This document shows positions 36,210 through 46,474 of a stretch of DNA of 64,000 bases, piece by piece. The notes below the pieces were generated by a model that was not told the origin of the DNA, ran no database searches, and worked only from the letters and a program-made list of their open reading frames with translations. Position 1 is the stretch's first letter, and every line of letters starts with the position of its first letter. A program made the position numbers and the translations under genes. The DNA comes from Phenylobacterium sp. (GTDB lineage: Bacteria > Pseudomonadota > Alphaproteobacteria > Caulobacterales > Caulobacteraceae), in NCBI RefSeq assembly GCF_022402485.1, contig NZ_JAKRSA010000028.1:1-64000 (forward strand), written 5' to 3'.

Positions 36210-37142
36210 TCAGAACAAGCCCTGGGGACCCCCCCAGGCGCCAGCGGCCAGGGCCAGAAACAGCGCCACCCCCGCGAGGCTGTTGGACTTGAACAGGGCC
36301 AGGGCACCGGCGGGGTCTTCCACGCGCACCTGGGCGGCCTGCCGCGACAGATGCAGACCAAACAGCGCGGCCGGGGGCAGGAAGAGCGGGCCAAGGCCGC
36401 CGACCCACGCCGCCGTCAGGGCCAAAGCGAACGCCACCACATAAAAGGCCAGCACCGCTTTGGGCGTGGCCGCGCCCAGGCGCCGCGCCGAGGATTTCAC
36501 CCCGGCCAGGGCGTCGTCCTCCAGGTCCTGGATGGCGTAGATGGTGTCATAGCCCAGGGTCCAGAAAACCCCGGCGGCATAGAGCAGCAGGGCCGGGGCC
36601 TGCAGGTCGCCCGTCACGGCGGCGAAGCCCAGAAGCGCGCCCCAGTTGAAGGTCAGGCCCAGCCAGGCCTGCGGCCACCAGGTGATCCGCTTCATGAACG
36701 GATAGGCCGCCACCAGAGCTAGCGACCCGACGCCCAGGGCGATGGCGATGGGGGGCATGGTGAGCAGGATGGCCAGGGAGATCAGGCAACAGGCGATGAC
36801 GAAGGCCCAGGCCTGGCGCACGGTGATCTGGCCCGACGCGATAGGTCGGCCAGCGGTGCGGAAGACCTTGGCGTCAATGTCCCGGTCAATGATGTCGTTA
36901 TAGGCGCAGCCGGCCGCGCGCATGAGGGCCGCGCCGACGAAGAACGCGATCAGCCAGCGCCAGTCAGGCAGCTCTCCCGCCATGGCCCCGGCCAGGGCGA
37001 TGCCCTGCCACCCGGGCAGCATCAGCAGCCAGATTCCCGTAGGCCGGTCGAAGCGGCCGAGTTTCAGCCAAGGCGCAAGGGCGGGCGGTGCATGGCGGTC
37101 GACCCAATTGGTCGGCGCGGCGTCGGGCAGGGGGGCGATCAT
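36210..37142 (-). CDS. ubiA: 4-hydroxybenzoate polyprenyltransferase UbiA
   Basis: Integral-membrane prenyltransferase of ubiquinone biosynthesis, joining 4-hydroxybenzoate to a polyprenyl diphosphate. The 310-residue protein has the first Mg-diphosphate motif NDIIDRDID at 82-90 followed by RTAGRPIASGQI, and the second DxxxD-type motif in YDTIYAIQDLEDD, with about eight hydrophobic segments. ATG 37142 is preferred; the upstream extension has no membrane character and would overlap the divergent ABC leader region. Confidence 0.95.
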   Translation of the reverse strand: MIAPLPDAAPTNWVDRHAPPALAPWLKLGRFDRPTGIWLLMLPGWQGIALAGAMAGELPDWRWLIAFFVGAALMRAAGCAYNDIIDRDIDAKVFRTAGRPIASGQITVRQAWAFVIACCLISLAILLTMPPIAIALGVGSLALVAAYPFMKRITWWPQAWLGLTFNWGALLGFAAVTGDLQAPALLLYAAGVFWTLGYDTIYAIQDLEDDALAGVKSSARRLGAATPKAVLAFYVVAFALALTAAWVGGLGPLFLPPAALFGLHLSRQAAQVRVEDPAGALALFKSNSLAGVALFLALAAGAWGGPQGLF

Positions 37143-37215
37143 GCCCCTCCTCCTACCAGATCGTGTCTTCGGCGCCTCAGTGAAAGCGGTTGGCGGATCG
37201 ATGTTCAACGGGCGG

Positions 37216-37244
37216 TTGACGAGGATTCCCGCCCCGCCTAGCTT
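37216..37244 (+). promoter_or_regulatory. Sigma-73-type promoter candidate for the ABC leader
   Basis: TTGACGA at 37216-37222 exactly matches the Caulobacter housekeeping -35 (TTGACG). After 14 bases comes CCTAGCTT at 37237-37244, a partial match to the -10 consensus GCTANAWC. It is placed to start transcripts about 20 bases before the SD of the short leader ORF. Confidence 0.45.
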
Positions 37245-37272
37245 CCCGCCACTCACAACCCCGCGACCAGAT

Positions 37273-37278
37273 AGGAGG
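37273..37278 (+). promoter_or_regulatory. Consensus Shine-Dalgarno AGGAGG of the leader ORF
   Basis: AGGAGG, six bases before ATG 37285, is a full consensus ribosome binding site and clearly stronger than those of most neighbouring genes. It is also one arm of the hairpin at 37274-37312. Confidence 0.85.
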
Positions 37279-37312
37279 GTTCGCATGAAATTGCTGTTTG
37301 CACCGAACCTCC
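37274..37312 (+). promoter_or_regulatory. SD-sequestering hairpin in the ABC leader
   Basis: GGAGGGTTCG (37274-37283) can pair with CGAACCTCC (37304-37312) with a single bulged G, burying the SD and placing the ATG in the loop. A second CGAACCT copy at 37333-37339, at the end of the short ORF, can pair with the same arm instead. Mutually exclusive pairing that depends on ribosome position is therefore possible. Confidence 0.55.
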
Positions 37313-37341
37313 ATCGCTGCGTCGCCGCGTCCCGAACCTAG
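37285..37341 (+). CDS. Candidate 18-residue leader peptide
   Basis: Short ORF MKLLFAPNLHRCVAASRT with a consensus AGGAGG six bases before its ATG, about 215 bp upstream of two ABC exporter genes. Its coding sequence contains two CGAACCT segments complementary to its own SD region. A terminator-like hairpin follows its stop by seven bases. The arrangement resembles leader-peptide control of multidrug ABC genes such as bmrB-bmrCD of Bacillus, but no homologue is claimed. The alternative is a chance ORF; conservation of the codons would decide. Confidence 0.5.
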   Translation: MKLLFAPNLHRCVAASRT

Positions 37342-37347
37342 CTCAGA

Positions 37348-37367
37348 GCTCGTCTCGAGCGGATTTT
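37348..37367 (+). terminator. Terminator-like hairpin after the leader peptide
   Basis: GCTCG (37348-37352), loop TCT, CGAGC (37356-37360), then GGATTTT. It starts seven bases after the leader ORF stop. The stem is short. Confidence 0.4.
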
Positions 37368-37521
37368 CCCGGGCCGGCGCCTTTCTTGGCTCCCGCTCTT
37401 CAGGAATGTCCCCGTGTTCGCCCGCACCCGCTGGAACCTGTGTTTCCGGCTCTCTCATTACGCCGCCCCTGACTGCGCGCCCTTTGTGCGCAACCGGCGC
37501 TGCGGCTCGTCCGCCGGCCCA

Positions 37522-37543
37522 CGGGCCTGCGGCCCGGATTTTT
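37522..37543 (+). terminator. Rho-independent terminator candidate directly before the ABC gene
   Basis: CGGGCC (37522-37527), loop TGC, GGCCCG (37531-37536), then GATTTTT ending at 37543, ten bases before the ABC start codon. A GC stem with a five-T run in this position would stop transcription of the exporter genes unless it is prevented from forming. Confidence 0.6.
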
Positions 37544-37553
37544 GGCCTATCCC

Positions 37554-39347
<1,794 letters not shown>

Positions 39348-39366
39348 CCGCCAGATCGAGACCATC

Positions 39367-41154
39367 ATGACTGACCACTATGACGATACCGACGACCTGG
39401 CAGAGCGGACCCTCTCCAACCGCCAGGTCCTGGGCTTCATCGGTGCCTTCTGGCTCCGGCGGCCATTCCTGTTCTGGACCTCTGTCGCCCTGACCCTGGT
39501 GGCGATCGGCTTCGACCTGGCCCTGCCCTGGGCAGCGGGGCGTCTGGTGGACATCGTGGCCGCAGGTCCCGACCAGGCGGATCTCGCCTGGCGCGCCTGG
39601 GCGGTGTTCATCGGCGTGTTCCTGGCCTTCACCGTGGTGCGCAACATCGCCTTCCGGTTCTGGAACCCCATGGCGGCGGCCAATATGAAGGACATGACCG
39701 ACGAGGGCTTTCAGCGGGTCCAGTCCTATTCCTCCGACTGGCACGCCAACACCTTCGCGGGCTCCACCGTGCGGCGGCTCAGCCGGGGCATGTGGGGCTA
39801 TGACATGGTCTCCGATGCGGTGATCCTTTGGCTGGGTCCGGCGCTGATCGTGCTGATCGGCCTGTCGGTGATGATGATCGCCCGCTGGCCCCTGGTAGGG
39901 ATCTTCTCCCTGACGGTGGTGATCGCCTATCTGATCTCCAACCTCTGGCTGACCACGATCTATGTGCGACCGGCGAACCTGAAGTCAGTGGCACTCGACT
40001 CGCGGATTGGCGGCGCCCTCTCAGACTCCATCGGCTCAAATCCGACGGTGAAGGCCTTCGGCGCGGAGGCGCGTGAGGAGGCGCGCATCGGTGGCATTAC
40101 CGCCCTGTGGCGGCGCCTGACCCTGATCACCTGGACCCGGTTCATCAATGTCTGGCTGTGGCACAATCTGATGCTGGTGGTGCTGCAGGCCGGGTTGACC
40201 GGGCTCCTGCTGCGGCTATGGGCGCGGGGTGAGGCCACGGCGGGCGACGTGGTGTTCGCCATCACCGCCTTCATGCTGATGAGCGGCTATCTGCGCAATA
40301 TCGGCGAGAACATCCGGATGATGCAGAAGGGCCTCGACGATGTGGAGGATGTAGCCCGCTACGCGGTCACAGGGCCGGAGGTCGCTGATTTGGCCGACGC
40401 GGTTCCGTTCCGCGGTGAACGGGGCGAGATCGCCTTTGATCGCGTCACCTTCGGCTACAAGGCGGCCGCAGGTCCGCTCTATGAGAATTTCACGCTCATT
40501 GTCGCCCCCGGGGAGAAGGTCGCCCTGGTGGGCGCGACCGGGGCGGGGAAGTCGACCTTCGTCAAGCTGCTGCAACGGCTCTATGATGTGCAGTCTGGCC
40601 GCATCCTCATCGATGGCCAGGATATATCCAGGGTCAGCCAGGGCTCCCTGCGGCGGTCCATCGCCCTGGTGCCGCAGGACCCGGCCCTGTTCCACCGCAC
40701 CATCGCCGAGAACATCGCCTATGCGCGGCCCGATGCGCGCCCCGAGGAGGTGGCCCTGGCCGCCCGTCGGGCTCGGGCGCATGATTTCATCATGCGTCTG
40801 CCCAAGGGCTACGAGACCCTGGTGGGTGAGCGCGGGGTCAAGCTGTCGGGCGGCGAGCGCCAGCGGGTGGCCCTGGCGCGGGCCTTCCTGGCGGATGCCC
40901 CGATCCTGGTCCTGGACGAGGCCACCTCCTCCCTGGACGTGGAGACCGAGCGCGATGTCCAGTCGGCCATGGAGGAGCTCATGGCGGGCCGCACGACCAT
41001 CGTCATCGCCCACCGGCTGTCCACCATTCGCGGGGCCGACCGGATCCTGGTCTTTGAAGGCGGTCGGGTGGTGGAGGAGGGCCGGCATGCTGAGCTGGTG
41101 GCCAAGGGCGGTGCCTATGCTCGGCTGCATGCCGTCACGGAGGGGACGGCCTGA
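39367..41154 (+). CDS. ABC exporter half-transporter (TMD-NBD), second of a tandem pair
   Basis: A 595-residue paralogue of the preceding protein, aligning along its whole length (for example RVQSYSSDWHANTFAGSTVRRLSRGMWGYD against RVQSFSADWHGSNYAGATVRKVSRAMWGYD in the first). The ATPase domain is also canonical (GATGAGKS from 389, LSGGERQRVALARAF, ILVLDEATSSLD, IAHRLST), so neither member shows the degenerate site common in heterodimeric exporters. The pair probably forms a heterodimer, but homodimers remain possible. It ends 10 bp from the convergent kinase gene. Confidence 0.94.
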   Translation: MTDHYDDTDDLAERTLSNRQVLGFIGAFWLRRPFLFWTSVALTLVAIGFDLALPWAAGRLVDIVAAGPDQADLAWRAWAVFIGVFLAFTVVRNIAFRFWNPMAAANMKDMTDEGFQRVQSYSSDWHANTFAGSTVRRLSRGMWGYDMVSDAVILWLGPALIVLIGLSVMMIARWPLVGIFSLTVVIAYLISNLWLTTIYVRPANLKSVALDSRIGGALSDSIGSNPTVKAFGAEAREEARIGGITALWRRLTLITWTRFINVWLWHNLMLVVLQAGLTGLLLRLWARGEATAGDVVFAITAFMLMSGYLRNIGENIRMMQKGLDDVEDVARYAVTGPEVADLADAVPFRGERGEIAFDRVTFGYKAAAGPLYENFTLIVAPGEKVALVGATGAGKSTFVKLLQRLYDVQSGRILIDGQDISRVSQGSLRRSIALVPQDPALFHRTIAENIAYARPDARPEEVALAARRARAHDFIMRLPKGYETLVGERGVKLSGGERQRVALARAFLADAPILVLDEATSSLDVETERDVQSAMEELMAGRTTIVIAHRLSTIRGADRILVFEGGRVVEEGRHAELVAKGGAYARLHAVTEGTA

Positions 41155-41164
41155 GGCCGGAGCA

Positions 41165-42655
41165 TCACTTGGGCGGCCAGGCGGCCCATTGGCCCGCATC
41201 CGCCAGCGGCAGGGCCACATCCACCTGGCAAACAAGACCGGAGGGCGCAAAGTCCATGCGCACCTCGCCGACGAACTCAGCGGCCAGGCCATGCTGGATC
41301 AGACGAGACCCGAAGCCCTTGCGTGCGGGCGGGTTGACCGGGGGACCCCCTGCCTCGCACCAGGTGAGGTGCAGCCGAGGGGGATCGACATCCTCCGATA
41401 GCCGCCAGACCAGTCTGACCTGGCCAGCGGCATTACTCAGGGCGCCATACTTGGCGGCGTTGGTGGCCAGTTCATGAAAGGCAAGGGCCAGGGCGATGGC
41501 AGTTCGCGGGGGCAGGATCACCCCTGGACCTTCCACCCGGAACCGCTCGGGGCCATAGGGGGCGGCGGCCTGGCTGGCGATTTCCTCAAGACGGGCACCC
41601 GACCATTTGGCGTCCGTCAGCACATCATGGGCCTTAGCCAGGGCGAGTAGGCGTGAGGTCAGGGCTTCGCGCACCTCCAGCGACGCCCCGCCGCCCCTCA
41701 AGGTCTGGGCGGCAATGGCCTGTACGGTGGCCAGGGAGTTCTTCACCCGGTGATTCAGCTCATGCACCATCAGGCGAAGGTGCTCCTCGGCGCGCTTCCG
41801 CTCGGTGATGTCACGGAAGAAAACAGCGAGTCCTTCCTCCACCGGATTGCCCCGCACATCGAGCCAGGTGGTCTTGCCGGCGGCAGAGACGAATTGGGTC
41901 TCAGCGGCAAAGGCGGTCCGATCGCGCATCGACTCTCGGTATAGGCGTCCCAGGGGTGCGTTGACGGTTGCGGGCCAGAGCGCCCAATGGTCCTGGCCAA
42001 TGAAGGCCTCCCGCGGGCGACCATCGACCCGTACGCCCTCCGCATTAATCTCCAGGATCGTGAAATCATGGGCCAGCAGAAGGAAGCCGTCTGTCATGCC
42101 CTCGAGCACATCGCGGGCTCGGTCGCGCTCGGCCTTTAGGTCGGCTTCTGCCCGGACCTGCTCTGTGGTCTCCACCACAAACGCGATCACCCCAGCCGGA
42201 GCGCCGGCCTCATCGAACACCGGCGAGTAATCCAGGTTCATCACCACAGTCTCAGCGACGCCATGGCGATAGAGCACCAGCTCCTGGTTTTTGTAGGACA
42301 GGGACCCGCCCGCCAGTCCTACGCTCATAACATGGGCGTTGAAGTCCGCGACCTCGGGCCAGCCCTCAAGGACCTGGCTGCCCAGCAGGGTCGGATGGCG
42401 CGCCCCGGCGAAGATGGAATAGGCGTCGTTGTACAGCATGATCCCCTGAGGGCCCCAAAGCATGACGATGGGGGTAGGGGAGTGGAGCAGAATGCTGAGG
42501 GCGGTCAGCAGGCTCTGGGGCCAGCGATCGATCGGACCAATCGGGCTGCCGGACCAGTCCTTCTGAGCGATCAAGGCACCGGTTTCCCCCCCTGCGCGAA
42601 GCAGGGCGAGGCGGGAGGCCAGGGGGGCGTCTCCGGGGCCCCTAGGGCGTGACAA
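41165..42655 (-). CDS. PAS-containing HWE-family sensor histidine kinase
   Basis: A 496-residue soluble kinase. Two PAS domains are seen (about 55-170 with ILLHSPTPIVMLWGPQGIMLYNDAY, and about 180-285 with VLEGMTDGFLLLAHDFTILEINAEG), each ending in a PAC-like segment. The kinase core has the HELNHRVKN box at 298-306, where the phospho-acceptor lies, the FHELATNAAKYGALS N-box, and GFGSRLIQHGLAAEFVG. No membrane segment is present, so it senses a cytoplasmic signal. A cognate response regulator is not next to it. Confidence 0.91.
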   Translation of the reverse strand: MSRPRGPGDAPLASRLALLRAGGETGALIAQKDWSGSPIGPIDRWPQSLLTALSILLHSPTPIVMLWGPQGIMLYNDAYSIFAGARHPTLLGSQVLEGWPEVADFNAHVMSVGLAGGSLSYKNQELVLYRHGVAETVVMNLDYSPVFDEAGAPAGVIAFVVETTEQVRAEADLKAERDRARDVLEGMTDGFLLLAHDFTILEINAEGVRVDGRPREAFIGQDHWALWPATVNAPLGRLYRESMRDRTAFAAETQFVSAAGKTTWLDVRGNPVEEGLAVFFRDITERKRAEEHLRLMVHELNHRVKNSLATVQAIAAQTLRGGGASLEVREALTSRLLALAKAHDVLTDAKWSGARLEEIASQAAAPYGPERFRVEGPGVILPPRTAIALALAFHELATNAAKYGALSNAAGQVRLVWRLSEDVDPPRLHLTWCEAGGPPVNPPARKGFGSRLIQHGLAAEFVGEVRMDFAPSGLVCQVDVALPLADAGQWAAWPPK

Positions 42656-42688
42656 GAGGACCAGCCTTTCCCCGACGTCCTGATCCCA

Positions 42689-43471
42689 TCAAGGACATAG
42701 CCGTCCATCCGTCAGGGCCGAGATCTCGAAGGGATAAAGGACCTCTGGTTCAGGGGCTTCAACCGTGCGTGCCACACCCCGATCGGCGAGGGTCTGAATC
42801 AGGTGCCGCATGACATTCAGCCGGGCGGCCTTCTTCTGGTCGGCCCGCACACAGACCCATGGCGCAAAGGCCGTGTCGGTGCGGCGGAGCATCTCATCGC
42901 GGGCCGCCGAATAGTCGGTCCACCGGGGCTGAGCGAACTCATCCAATGGGCTCGATTTCAGCACCTTAAGGGGGTCATTCTTGCGCTCAGCCAGGCGCGC
43001 AGCCTGCTCATCCTTGCTGACATCCAGCCAGATCTTCACCAGCCGGATGCCGCTCGCCACCAGCATCTGCTCGAAGAGCGGAACCTCCCGCAGGAAGTCC
43101 TCCTGCTCAGCCGGGGTGGAGAACCCCATCACCCGCTCGACCCCGGCACGGTTGTACCAGGAGCGGTTGAAGATCACGAACTGCCCGCCGGCCGGCAGGT
43201 GGCTGACATAGCGCTGGAAGTACCACTGGGTCCGCTCCACATCCGAAGGCTTGGACAGGGCCACCACCCGGGTGCCGCGTACGGAAAGATGTTCGGTGAT
43301 CCGCTGGATCGTGCCGTCCTTGCCGGCGGCATCGCGCCCCTCGAAGATCACCAGCACCTTTTCGCCCTTCGCCAGGATCTGCTGCTGGGTCTTCACCAGG
43401 GCCAGCTGCAGTCGGGGCAGGGCTTCGTCATAGGATTCGTCGGACTTGTCGGACTTATCGGACTTGCTCAT
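42689..43471 (-). CDS. ppk2: Polyphosphate kinase 2 family protein
   Basis: Transfers phosphate between polyphosphate and nucleotides. The 260-residue protein has Walker A in VIFEGRDAAGKDGTI, Walker B-like FVIFNRSWYNRAGVERVMGF, and lid residues in LERKNDPLK-type AERKNDPLKVLKSSPLDEF. Nucleotide preference (GDP, ADP or NMP) is not readable. The N-terminus MSKSDKSDKSDESYDE is a charged repeat encoded by tandem 9-bp units. The start is ATG 43471. Confidence 0.92.
   Translation of the reverse strand: MSKSDKSDKSDESYDEALPRLQLALVKTQQQILAKGEKVLVIFEGRDAAGKDGTIQRITEHLSVRGTRVVALSKPSDVERTQWYFQRYVSHLPAGGQFVIFNRSWYNRAGVERVMGFSTPAEQEDFLREVPLFEQMLVASGIRLVKIWLDVSKDEQAARLAERKNDPLKVLKSSPLDEFAQPRWTDYSAARDEMLRRTDTAFAPWVCVRADQKKAARLNVMRHLIQTLADRGVARTVEAPEPEVLYPFEISALTDGRLCP
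43440..43466 (-). repeat. Tandem 9-bp repeat in the ppk2 N-terminus
   Basis: Three copies of CGGACTTNT-type units in a row (plus strand) encode SDK-SDK-SD near the protein start. Copy-number change would keep the frame. Confidence 0.7.
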
Positions 43472-43549
43472 GACCAAACCCTACGCCGGGAGCACGCCTT
43501 GGCGCCATGGTCTATGCGCGAACCACCGTCTCCCATTAGAAAGCGGCGC

Positions 43550-44287
43550 ATGATCAGACTGTTTGTCACCCATGATCTGGCCCCCGGGGCGAGGCTTGGC
43601 CTGAACCCCGACCAGAGCCGCTATGTGATCGCCGTCATGCGCCGGGCACCCGGCGATGCCCTGCTGGTGTTCAATGGCCGTGACGGGGAATGGCGTGCCG
43701 TCGTCGCCGAGAGTGGCAAGCGCGGGGCGGTGCTGCAGGTCGAGGCCCAGGCCAGGCCCCAGACCCAAGGATCAGATCTTGATCTGATCGTAGCCGTGGT
43801 CAAACGCGCGCGGCTGGAGACCATTGTCGAAAAGGCCTGCGAGCTTGGTGTGCGCCGGATTCGGCTGGTGCTGACCGAGCGCACCAATCCCGATCATGTG
43901 CGGTTGCCGCGGCTCAACACCATTGCCACCGAAGCCGCAGAACAAACCGGGCGGATCGACCTTCCGGAGATTTTTGAGCCTGTTCGCCTGGCTGTCCTGC
44001 TGGAGTCCTGGGCGCCGGAACGACGCCTGCTGTTCTGTGACGAGGCGGGCGATGCCCCGCCGGTGATGGACGCACTCGCCGGTCAGCCCAAGGGAGCGTG
44101 GGCAGTCCTGATTGGTCCGGAGGGCGGTTTTTCCCCGGCCGAGCGGGCCAGATTGCGCAGCTTAGATCAGGCCGTGCCTGGGACTCTGGGGCCGAGGATC
44201 CTGCGGGCCGACACCGCGGCGATCAGCGCCCTCACCCTCTGGCAAAGCGTCTGTGGGGACTGGGACGACCGCAACCTGATGTGTTGA
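43550..44287 (+). CDS. rsmE: 16S rRNA (uracil1498-N3)-methyltransferase RsmE
   Basis: SPOUT-class methyltransferase that modifies U1498 of 16S rRNA. The 245-residue protein has the N-terminal PUA-like part (RLFVTHDLAPGARLGL; HYVIAVMR-type RYVIAVMRRAPGDALLVFNG) and the C-terminal knot with KRARLETIVEKACELGVRRI, TEAAEQTGRIDLPEI, LIGPEGGFSPAERA and LGPRILRADTAAISAL. It starts at ATG 43550, divergent from ppk2, and is followed by gshA. Confidence 0.95.
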   Translation: MIRLFVTHDLAPGARLGLNPDQSRYVIAVMRRAPGDALLVFNGRDGEWRAVVAESGKRGAVLQVEAQARPQTQGSDLDLIVAVVKRARLETIVEKACELGVRRIRLVLTERTNPDHVRLPRLNTIATEAAEQTGRIDLPEIFEPVRLAVLLESWAPERRLLFCDEAGDAPPVMDALAGQPKGAWAVLIGPEGGFSPAERARLRSLDQAVPGTLGPRILRADTAAISALTLWQSVCGDWDDRNLMC

Positions 44288-44398
44288 GGCGCCATTGCAC
44301 TTTCTCATCGTTGCACCCACGTCATCGAACGGCGTAAAGATCGCCGCCGCTGAGGGCCTCGGCCATGGCGAAAACACTGGCGGGCTGGGGAGAGAGTC

Positions 44399-45757
44399 AT
44401 GGCCGACGTCATTTGCGACGAGCGCCCCTTGGTGTTCGAAGACCTGGTGGCCTGGTTCGCCGACGGCTCCAAAGCCAAGGCGGACTGGCGCATCGGTGCC
44501 GAGCACGAGAAGTTTCCCTTCTATCTGACCGATCATTCCCCGGTCCCCTATGAGGGTCCCGCAGGCATCCACGCCCTGCTCACGGGCCTTATGCGCTTTG
44601 GCTGGTCTGGTGTTTATGAGGGCGAGACCCTCATCGGGCTGGAGCGCAACGGCGCCAATGTCAGCCTCGAGCCCGGTGGTCAGTTCGAGCTTTCAGGGGC
44701 GCCGCTCGGCGACCTGCACGAGATCTGCGCCGAAACTGGCGGTCACCTCACCGAGGTCAAGGCCGTGGCCGACGAGCTGGGTCTGGGCTTCCTGGGCCTT
44801 GGCTTCACCCCCACCTGGACCCGGGATCAGATCCCTGTGATGCCCAAGGGGCGCTACAAGATCATGCGCGCCTATATGCCCAAGGTCGGCGGCATGGGCC
44901 TGGATATGATGTTCCGCACCTGCACGGTGCAGGTGAACCTCGACTTCGGGTCCGAAGCCGACATGATCAAAAAGTTCCGGACCAGCCTGGCCCTGCAGCC
45001 GGTGGCCACGGCCTTGTTCGCCAACTCGCCGTTCACCGAGGGCAAGCCCAACGGCTTCCTGTCGGCCCGGGCCAATGTCTGGACCGACGTGGACCCCGAC
45101 CGGACCGGCATGCTGGACTTTGTCTTCAAGGACGGATTCTGCTTCGAGACCTACGCCAACTACGCCCTCGACGTGCCGATGTACTTCGTCAAGCGCGAGG
45201 GCCGTTACATCGACGTGGCCGGCCGGTCCTTCCGGGATTTCATGGCGGGTCAGCTGCCTGAGCTGCCCGGTGAGCGCCCGACCATCAAGGACTGGGCCGA
45301 TCACGTCACCACCATGTTCCCCGAGGTCCGCCTCAAATATTACCTTGAGATGCGCGGCGCGGACGCCGGTCCCTGGAGCCGCCTCTGCGCCCTGCCGGCC
45401 CTCTGGACCGGACTGCTCTACGACCAGGCTGCCCTCGATGCCGCCTGGGACCTCTGCAAGGACTGGTCGGTGGAGGACCATGAGGTCCTGCGCGGCCAGG
45501 CTGCCCGGGTGGGTCTGAAGGCGCAGATCGCCGGTCGCAGCCTGCAGGATGTCTCCAAAGATGTCGTGGCGATCGCCCGTCAGGGATTGAAGGCGCGCAA
45601 TCGTCTCAGCGGCGGGATGATCGATGAAACCGGCTATCTGGCGGAGCTTGAGGCTATCGCCGACAGCGGTGTGACCCCGGCCGAACGGCTGCTGGAACAG
45701 TTCCATGGCCCGTGGGGCGGCGACCTGTCCAAGGTCTACAAGACCATGGCGTTCTAG
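44399..45757 (+). CDS. gshA: Glutamate-cysteine ligase (plant/alphaproteobacterial type)
   Basis: First enzyme of glutathione synthesis, joining Glu and Cys at the cost of ATP. The 452-residue protein has the class signatures RIGAEHEKFPF, GANVSLEPGGQFELSG, the long MMFRTCTVQVNLDFGSEADMIKKFR, and ANSPFTEGKPNGFLSARANVW. GAGAG precedes ATG 44399. It is downstream of rsmE on the same strand, a common pairing in alphaproteobacteria. Confidence 0.96.
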   Translation: MADVICDERPLVFEDLVAWFADGSKAKADWRIGAEHEKFPFYLTDHSPVPYEGPAGIHALLTGLMRFGWSGVYEGETLIGLERNGANVSLEPGGQFELSGAPLGDLHEICAETGGHLTEVKAVADELGLGFLGLGFTPTWTRDQIPVMPKGRYKIMRAYMPKVGGMGLDMMFRTCTVQVNLDFGSEADMIKKFRTSLALQPVATALFANSPFTEGKPNGFLSARANVWTDVDPDRTGMLDFVFKDGFCFETYANYALDVPMYFVKREGRYIDVAGRSFRDFMAGQLPELPGERPTIKDWADHVTTMFPEVRLKYYLEMRGADAGPWSRLCALPALWTGLLYDQAALDAAWDLCKDWSVEDHEVLRGQAARVGLKAQIAGRSLQDVSKDVVAIARQGLKARNRLSGGMIDETGYLAELEAIADSGVTPAERLLEQFHGPWGGDLSKVYKTMAF

Positions 45758-45777
45758 GACTGGCGTGCCAACGCGCG

Positions 45778-46266
45778 TCAGGACTCCCTGTCGGTGCGGG
45801 GCGTAACGTTGGACGGCCAATGGGGCTGCTGGCTCTGGCCGCCGCCGGAATCGGTGTGCTGAACCACGGCGTCCACGTCGGTGAAGCGATCGCCAGGGGC
45901 GGTCTCTGGGCTGACGCCATAGACCTCGATGCGGCCTGCCTGAAAGGCCATCCGGTCGGAGAGCTGAACAGCCGCCGGTAGTGGCTCCTCATGGACCCAG
46001 GCCACGTGCTCCAGAACCTCGCCGTCCAGGGTCAAGGTGAAGCAGGCGGCGTCGCCCGTGGTCGGGCAGTGCCTTGCCTGGTCGCTCCTGGCGAAATAGC
46101 CCAGCTCGACATCACTTTTGGGAAAATAGGCGACCGGCGTCCGCGTCCCCTGACTGAGGATCAGCACGTCGTTGCTGTCGGCGAGCACGTGTCCCCGATA
46201 GGCCGCCCGCAGGCGCGTTGGGGCCGGGTAGATTTCCAGGACCTGGTCGGAGTCTCTAGGGCTCAT
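45778..46266 (-). CDS. DUF427 family protein
   Basis: A 162-residue protein with the DUF427 pattern: YRGHVLADSNDVLILSQGTRTPVAYFPKSDVELGYF, GEVLEHVAWVHEEP. Function is unknown. The C-terminal tail is longer than usual. Convergent with gshA. Confidence 0.86.
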   Translation of the reverse strand: MSPRDSDQVLEIYPAPTRLRAAYRGHVLADSNDVLILSQGTRTPVAYFPKSDVELGYFARSDQARHCPTTGDAACFTLTLDGEVLEHVAWVHEEPLPAAVQLSDRMAFQAGRIEVYGVSPETAPGDRFTDVDAVVQHTDSGGGQSQQPHWPSNVTPRTDRES

Positions 46267-46474
46267 GGGGGATTCTCCTGTCTCCCCGGCTTAACGCCTC
46301 AGCCCGTCCTGGGGCTCCCTGATCCCCCTGCGCCTGCGGTGCCTTGGGCAAGCCTTGCTTGTCTCCCGCGCAGTCGCGTGATCTTCTCCCCACTTTCCCG
46401 GTCCGCCCGGGTTGAATGAACCCGGATGTCGGCCTGCGTGGCTGGCTCTATGCAGATCAAGCGGAAGTCGATCC

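Larger units (their letters stand above)
37143..37553. other. Long divergent leader region with regulatory structure
   Basis: This 411-bp region between ubiA and the first ABC exporter gene holds no ordinary gene. It contains a promoter candidate, a short ORF with a consensus ribosome binding site, an SD-sequestering hairpin and two terminator-like hairpins, all listed separately. GGGCCGGCG (37371-37379) is also perfectly complementary to CGCCGGCCC (37512-37520), which could bring the two ends of the leader together. Confidence 0.7.
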
